Both the position numbers and the translations under genes were made by a program. Below the pieces are notes generated by a model that was given only the letters and a program-made list of their open reading frames with translations, was not told the origin of the DNA and ran no database searches. A DNA stretch of 64,000 bases from Melampsora larici-populina 98AG31 (lineage: Eukaryota > Basidiomycota > Pucciniomycetes > Pucciniales > Melampsoraceae), in contig NW_006768776.1 in the NCBI RefSeq assembly GCF_000204055.1, positions 537,810 through 601,809 on the forward strand, read 5' to 3'. This document shows, one piece after another, positions 57,721 to 64,000 of this stretch; position 1 is the stretch's first letter; every line of letters begins with the position of its first letter.

Positions 57721-58639
57721 TTGGGTAAGTTGTTTGAAGGATTTTTGGTAGCAACCCAGCTATTGAAACAGCAAATTACAAGGCTACAAAATAAAGGGGA
57801 TTTAGGGAGGGAGCGATAAATTGAAGTTAGATCACAGAGAAAAAAACAAAGGTGCAAAGTGAGGATGATCCAGAGCATACGGCACAGTGCTCTGTGATTG
57901 TAAGATCTCAAGGTTCTGCAATTGAAAGTTGATTGTTCTTAGGCTCAAATTTTTGGTGTTCAAACTAATTGACGAGGCCGAGCTAAAAAGCCCTATATTC
58001 CGCACTGGAGTGTAGCACAGAGTACCACTTCACTTGGGCAAAGCAGGTCAAAGGATCAGGTGTCAAAGTACAGTCAAGGTTGGTTGAAATGGCATATATC
58101 TTTTGAAGAGCTAAGAAACGATTGGATTGGAATTGTTGGTGAATAAACTTGCACAATAATAGCAAATGAAGACACAAGAGAGGGCGCAGGGAAATATTTT
58201 ACCAACTCAAGGGGAAAGAAAGAGAAAATAAAAACTGGAAGGGTGTTGCTCCAGTTGTCCTAGGGTAGGAATCAGATATCAGAATAGAACCAATGAGAAA
58301 GTATCTGAGTTAGAAGCTTCCTGGGTTCAGAATTTTTCTTTGGATGGGGAAAAGACTTTGGGCACTTATGTAGGTAAGCTATGTACATGAATCTTCAAGT
58401 AGACTTACATGTCTGAATCTTGAAAGTACAGAAAGTACTTTATGATTGAAAGTCTACATACACGTGTTTTACTCTTGAATCAGCTCATGTCCATGAACTG
58501 GGAAACCAGGCCTCCTGATATCTCATAGAACATACTTAACAATTCCACTGAGTGCTATTCTGCTCTCGAGCTCTCTAGTACGGATGCTTGCTGGATTGAT
58601 GGATGGGAGTGGATCCAAAGGGCGGCCTGCTAAAGTGCC
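57721..58639. other. intergenic
   Basis: No gene seen. The right part lies downstream of the Myb/SANT-like pseudogene. Confidence 0.35.
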
Positions 58640-60007
58640 TCAATGAAAGGGCACAACCGCCATGCCGGCCCCACCTCCATCATTTTCATCAAAGTTGTCC
58701 AACACAAGTTCGGCGGGGGTCAGTTGGCTAGATTGATGTCTTCTCTTGCGGAATGCTGGAGTAGCACATTTACGTTGAGGATGGTTGACACTGGTTGAGG
58801 TTGAGGTGGAGGTGGAGGTTGAAACTTGTGATTGTTTGCTGACTGGTTTCTCTTTCATGCTTGGAAGCTTTTGAGAATTCTTTTGAGTCAAAGAAGCTGT
58901 AGGATTCTTTTGACCGGATTGAATAGGTTGAGCTTTTGGAGTTTTTGCAGTCAGTCGATTGCGTGAAACAGCTTGAATAGGAATAGGAAGCAGGTCATCA
59001 TTGGCGTGTTTAGTACTTCCTTCAATTTGGCGCTTGATGTTCAAGAGTTCTTCATCTTCTTCAGAGTCGGAAATTGCAATTTGATTTGCACCGGACAAGC
59101 CAATGCAAGGCTTGACATCAAATCTTCATCTTCAACAAAGTCCTCATCTTGAACAGCCTCTTCGCCTTCTTCACCACCTTCACCACCTTCACCATCATCC
59201 TCTTCGCCTTCTTTGTCTTTCATCCTCTGCGCCTTCTTTGCCTTCATTCAAGCCACTATCCATAATCCCAAACGGGTTCACATTACCCTTGTCCTTGAGA
59301 ATTTCATCCAGCTTTGAATACAGAGGGCATAACATCTCAAGCTTATCATCCACGTTGATTCCATTCAAATGTTCCGCATCGGTCACTCCAAAACCGGTGC
59401 TGATGCCTTTACGTTGGGTATCCATGTACTTTGCTTTGTATTGCTTCAATCAGAGTTGGAGTTGGCGTCCAGTAAGTCGCATCTCAGTGGAAGGGATTGC
59501 AACAATTGTAGTTGTTTTCCAACTGAATGGCTAGCTTGTTCAAGATGACCTTGGTTCCCTGCCCAGTCACTTTTGTTTTACCACCTCCACTAAAAAGAGA
59601 ATTCCGAAAGTCTGGACGGATCAAGTGTTCCACAATTTCTTCGTAGTCAGCTAATTCAAAATTAGGGCTACTGGGTGTTAAGCTAGTGGCACCTGAAGAC
59701 AGAATTGGTTGGACTTGAGTACTTGAGCAAGTTTTCTTTACTACACTAGGAGCTTGAGCACTTTGACCTGTTAAAACATTGCTTTGGCCGGCTGAGTGGT
59801 ACGAGCTTTGCTGGCTACAAGTGACTGTCGAACTTCGGCTGGTGTAGGCTTACCCTTGCCTGTGCGTCCACTGGCAATCAGATCTTGCGCAAGCTGAGCT
59901 TTGGTTCTGTGAGTTCTGTGGTTAAGCTAAAACAGTTGTTTAGTGTCAGCTATACGCATACACAATCCAATAAGAAATTGTAATACATCACTCACTTCAA
60001 CATTCAT
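58640..60007 (-). pseudogene. Myb/SANT-like DNA-binding protein, frameshifted
   Basis: ATG 60007 starts a 12-nt first exon (MNVE), with a 69-nt GT-AG intron (59995-59927). Exon 2 encodes RTKAQLAQDLIASGRTGKGK then, after a one-base loss near 59782, PSSPNFELADYEEIVEHLIR, PDFRNSLFSGGGKTKVTGQG, a second frame change near 59480, TEMRLTGRQLQL, TGA 59452-59450, LKQYKAKYMDTQRKG, STGFGVTDAEHLNG and LEMLCPLYSKLDEIL. The DYEEIV..L opening, the TGxQL..R...YK..Y block and the closing Cys-pro-hydrophobic-Asp/Glu segment are those of the Myb/SANT-like proteins common in rusts, which are thought to bind DNA. The C-terminal part is acidic then Ser/Thr-rich (STSTSTSTST) and shifts frame in repeats at 59100-59230. 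It ends at 58640. Confidence 0.65.
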
Positions 60008-61063
60008 TTTGTACGAAGATCCGAAGATTTCCAAATTGGTTTGAGTTTGAAATTGATTGACTTGAATAAATATGAATTGTTCACTTAGATTGGGATGTAA
60101 GCAGCTTGGTGACAAATGAATATGAATGGATTGATTTGAATTGAGATGTAAGCAGCTTATCAAATGACTTTGGAAATCCAGTTTGAAGTTGATTTGAAAT
60201 TGATAATTTGAGTTTGAAAATGATCGACTTTGGAGTTGATTGACTTGAATGATTCAAAATGTAGCTTATCAAATTCCTTTTGAAAATGATCAAGTTTGAA
60301 GTCGATTTAATCCAACAAAAATGAAGTTAAAAGAGATGAAATTGAGATTCAGGGTTTTGAGTGAATCAAACAAAAATGAAATTAGAAGAGATGAAATTGG
60401 GATCAAGGGTGGTAAGTTGACGACTTCATATCCTTGAGCTAATGAAATCCTTGAGAAGAAGATGGACAAGGTTGAGATGGATGAGGACAAGATGGATGAC
60501 AAAGGGGGATTTGGTCTTGTCTGTATCAACCGCAGACAATCAAGTTGGTGGTTGAGCGGGTGAAAGTAGGGCAGAGCGTGTGAAACCTAAGGAACAGCCA
60601 TTTGTTTCTTTTTCTTTTTTTTCCACCTCTGTCCTGCTACCACCGGCTTTCACCTGTTTGTTTGTGTTTGAGCCAGAAGACGTAAAAAATTATAAGACAT
60701 CATCATAATTTATAAATCAGCAAGCCACCTTGAGAGGTGGCTCACAGGTTGTAAAATATAAGTTTGATTTCATGGACAACAATGATGCTGTAAAACGTTA
60801 AATGGGCCTTAAAAAGTTAAACTTGAACTGCCCTAATACAAACAAGTAAGATCTTTTGTTGGATTCCTAAATGTCAAGCTTCTGGGGTACAAAATTTTGT
60901 GGGACTGCCGTCGCAGGATCAAGAAGAAGTATGATTGAAATGTTTCAGAGACCTCAGGCCATACACTGTGTTTTGTCCAGAAAGTTGAACACATTTTGAA
61001 ACGGGTGCGTTTGCTGATCGACCCGGAAGTTCAAAGTGATTCTTAAAACCTTCTGTTACGCAG
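60008..61063. other. intergenic, diverged A/T-rich repeats
   Basis: From 60040 to 60420 the words AAATTGAGAT, TTGATTTGAA and GATGAAATTG recur many times, a degenerate low-complexity stretch; CAAACAAAAATGAA with AGAGATGAAATTG occurs twice (about 60313 and 60367). GCCACCTTGAGAGGTGGC (about 60725-60742) is a hairpin. No gene is supported. Confidence 0.45.
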
Positions 61064-61375
61064 GAACTTGGAACTCCCTATGTGAGGGAATTCCTTGGAT
61101 TTGTTCCAATTCTTCCTACTGCAAGTGAAGAAGTTCATTGCTTTGCGCAATGAACAAAGTGGCGGGCAGAAATGGATCAAGACCAACATGTACAGATGGT
61201 GGAACAGCCAAATGGACATTTTTACCTGTTTGAGCTGGTCCAATTACAATTGGGGAAGTTAGTCGTTCCTATTTTCCTGTATGAATCAGGCACAGAAAAT
61301 TTTGTGAAGTGTGTCCGTCCAACTCAAACATTCACCCTTGTCAATGATGCACCACATACGGAAGCCGCGACGTGA
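61064..61375 (+). pseudogene. exon relic of an unknown, probably transposon-linked protein
   Basis: After a possible acceptor (ACGCAG at 61058-61063) one frame gives ELGTPYVREFLGFVPILP, a TGA at 61151-61153, then KWRAEMDQDQ and FYLFELVQLQLGKLVVPIFL, ending at 61375. The W-R-x-x-M-D start and the FELV.L..G..VVPI block are familiar to me from rust proteins associated with DNA transposons, but I cannot name the family. No neighbouring exons were identified. Confidence 0.4.
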
Positions 61376-61491
61376 AGTGACCGCCACGTAGTTTTCAAAT
61401 TTTGGATTTTGGATTTTGGATTTCGAAATTTTTGTTTTCAAGAGCTCATGCCCCTGCGTAATGCTCAATGTAGCCCAAGATGCTGTTGTGA

Positions 61492-64000
61492 ATGCAATCC
61501 AAAAGTGCACCCCTTGCCCTGGGTGGAATTGAGCACTCTTTGAAGTGTACTGAGGTCCTGAAAAAGGGATGTTCGCGTCCTCACCTCTGTTCTCAACCAT
61601 TTCCTCGCCTTAATAACTTCAACAATCTTACCGCTACAACCTACCAGTCAGTCATAGATACAGAGTGCGGAGACTGTGGAAATCTTTTCTCAAGAATGAC
61701 CACACCCGTGTGCGGTCGATGCCAGTGGATGCAAAATAATCCCAATTCAGGACAATGTGAAACACCCCAGTGCACCAGTTGTGGGAAGTGCTATCGCTAT
61801 CTTCAAGGCTCTGAATGTCCATCATGCAAGAAGAGCAGCGGTCTCTCAGCACTCGCACCACCTCCCAATCCAACCTCTTCTGCATTGACACCTCAAGCTT
61901 TGGCTCCAAACATCGGAATACCTTCAATCGCGTCAAGTCTTCCAGCGGAGCTGTTTCAGGGTGTTTTGAGTCAACCAACCTCAATTGACCCATCGACTTC
62001 TTCTAGTTCTAACAATTACTCTCGACTCAATGTTCCTTACGGCTCTCAAGTTTTAAAGTCACAACTACAAGGATCCATTCGGGCATCTCCGTCTGGGAGA
62101 CGGACTGTTGGAAAGCTAAAGGGCAGGAAAAAGAAACATGTAGAGCGAGATGTCGAGGAAGATAGTCCAGAAATTAAGATTCCAATGACTTTTCCTTACC
62201 TGAGTGGAATTGGCAAGTCGACTGTTGTACATCCACTCACACCCCGAAAATTCAAAATCAACTTGAACAACTCGGACTGGTTCTGGACTCTTGGATGGGA
62301 TGTCTACGCCTACTATTTGCAAGAGGCAGTCGACTCGGCGTGGCCATCTAAGCAGCTTCAGAAAGATAAGAAGATTCATCCTCTCCCCCCCAACTTTTCA
62401 CCTACATACTGTATCATTGCTGACAATGGGATCTTGGTTTCAAAAGAGTCAATGGAATCAACAATTCAAAAGAGCAAGAAGCTTGATAGTAAGAAGTTTG
62501 GTTTAATCTTCAACATGCAGAAATACCTAGCCACTCTTCCGAAGGAACCTTTTCCCAAGCCTGAGAACTTGAAGCCTACGTCTCAAAAACGCAAGCAAAA
62601 TTTTGAAATCACTGACAATGAAGATGATCCAACAGACAACTCTGAATTAGAATCTTCCTCTCGTACTCACAAGCGCAAGCGGATGTACGACTCATCATCT
62701 GAGGAAGATGACAAAATTGATTCCAACTTCAACAATTCCCTCCATCAACCCATCTGCTCCAAAAATTCCAAAGGCACCCAACCAAAGTCATGTGATTGTC
62801 TAGCCAAAAATTCAGATCAATTGGAAGAAAGTTTACACGGTGATTCAACCAGCATGGTACCATTTCCATCTAATGAACCTCAAACTCCACTTAGTCCTGG
62901 ACAGGATCAAAAGGCTGATGATGACAATCACCAAGATAATGTAGGTTTTTTGGTCACACATGACATCCTACATACAACCAAATGATTAATTGATCTAATC
63001 CGTTTTGTATGACTGTGTTCAAACAAAGTATGCCCCCAAAGCCACTGTCTCGGTATCCGTACAAACTAATCAGACTCTCACAGTTCATGATATCTTGATA
63101 GGGCGGTTGGACAATGATGAATGTAGGTATTGAGTGCAATTTTTATAGGACCAATGTGTAGTAATCCTAATCTTTCATTTTGTTTTCGATCTCTAGCTAT
63201 GTCCCTCAAAGCCTTTGGTAACACACACGAACTAGCTCCCTCTGCAAAGGTAATCCTTCCATACCCTGCTTGTTCGATCTTGAACTGGAACGAAGGCTGG
63301 CTTCTTTCGATGATCACCAAGAATGGCAAAGCAGCGTTCAAACCGGTCGCAATCTCCTTCCGTGTCAATTGAGATTCATTAATTGGTTCAGGTCGCAATA
63401 TGGATTGCTTCAAAGCAGAACTGTTGCTTGATAATCAGGTGCATCGGGTGGTGGCCAAACAGAGACCAAGTCTTCACTGTCCTTTGGCGTACTATCAGTG
63501 TCAAGCACAGACATATGTGCACGTAGAGGGTGTTATCAACAGGTTCATTACTCAACTTGAAAAGGACCTGGTTGAGAGTTTAAGGGTAAGTTATTCATTT
63601 GATTCTCAGCTCGTCAATTGTAGCTGATTAGAAAAACCCTGCCTTGCTCTGTCCATTTGATTGTCAACCATTTTAGATCGTGAAGCGCTGGGTGGTTCAG
63701 ATTGTGGGTACTGAAGAGACACACTTCATGATGAAGAACAATAGCTCGAATCTATGGCTTTTTGAGGAGGAGCTTGAAGGTGATTTTGTCAAATATGTCG
63801 GCAATTCAGATTTCACCGTCAAATAACCAGGAGATCAGCTTCATGAAATGCTCCATGCATTAACCCACTACCACTTGGATAAGAACGCTGGTCGCTCTTT
63901 CTTATGCGACTTACAGGGAGTCGGCTCCAACCTGACAGACCCATCTGTCATCGATCTCGAGTGAGTCCAGCACCTCATCAAATCTTCAAATTATCTTTTT
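61492..64000 (+). pseudogene. alpha-type protein kinase with N-terminal zinc-binding region, two stops, 3' end outside
   Basis: Exons 61492-62940, 63029-63122, 63197-63585 and 63677-63960 join in phase; a donor (GTGAGT) at 63961 leads out of the window. The first exon has ten Cys between residues 59 and 112 (CGDC, CGRC, CTSCGKC, CPSC), a likely zinc ribbon, then Ser/Pro-rich and basic linkers. Kinase part: FKAELLLDN, HRVVAKQRP, THFMMKNNSSNLWLFEEELEG, FVKYVGNSDF, HALTHYHLDKNAGRSFLCDL and DLQGVGSNLTDP. The DLQGV and TDP pattern is characteristic of alpha-kinases (MHCK/eEF2K type). TGA 63370-63372 (after ISFRVN) and TAA 63824-63826 (after FTVK) break the frame; CGA and CAA would restore it. The acceptor of intron 1 is AAAG, weaker than the rest. 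The true start may lie in an upstream exon, because the first 50 residues look less protein-like. Confidence 0.8.

Overview
The window looks like a repeat-rich stretch of a basidiomycete nuclear genome, most likely a rust fungus (Pucciniales). The signs are AT-rich DNA, short spliceosomal introns of about 58-91 nt, a Plavaka-type (CACTA group) transposase, a DIRS-like tyrosine-recombinase retroelement, a Ty3/Gypsy element, and degraded members of protein families that I know as expanded in rusts: alpha-type protein kinase, Tet-like 2OG-Fe(II) oxygenase and Myb/SANT-like proteins. The order is inferred from gene content; no rRNA or other marker gene is present. I found no convincing tRNA, rRNA or CRISPR.

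Layout. 1-1858: 3' part of an apparently intact SNF2-family ATPase in five exons, the only clearly healthy conserved gene. 2115-4210: degraded rve-integrase transposase gene (minus) followed by a 30-bp minisatellite. 4211-10540: mostly non-coding, with a pyrimidine-rich tract, one unknown split gene (6552-7453) and diverged direct repeats. 10545-15135: DIRS-like retroelement, 3'-truncated. 16838-24242 (minus): Plavaka transposase relic and an unknown multi-exon pseudogene. 24644-25096: seven roughly 30-bp palindromes. 25718-36098: unknown split genes or pseudogenes, a foldback CACTA-like element (31191-32004) and a 294-bp inverted-repeat element. 36241-42565: complete Ty3/Gypsy element with 306-bp LTRs, 5-bp target duplication and many stops. 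43202-50616: fragments. 50617-51432: second copy of the foldback CACTA-like element. 53421-56728: two small palindromic elements, a Tet-like oxygenase pseudogene and a 771-bp non-autonomous element with an 8-bp target duplication. 56880-57720: diverged tandem repeats. 58640-60007 (minus): Myb/SANT-like pseudogene. 61492-64000: alpha-kinase pseudogene running off the window.

The common thread is decay. In nearly every degraded gene the reading frame can be followed through isolated stop codons. I counted 28 such stops (21 TGA, 5 TAA, 2 TAG). Several fall where the family has Arg, Gln or Trp, as expected for CGA/CAA/CAG/TGG hit by C-to-T change on either strand. Thirteen of 20 candidate CGA-to-TGA changes have a 5' T, which fits the TpCpG-biased RIP-like mutation described for Pucciniomycotina. 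The region is best read as silenced transposon territory between a housekeeping-type gene on the left and a kinase-family relic on the right.
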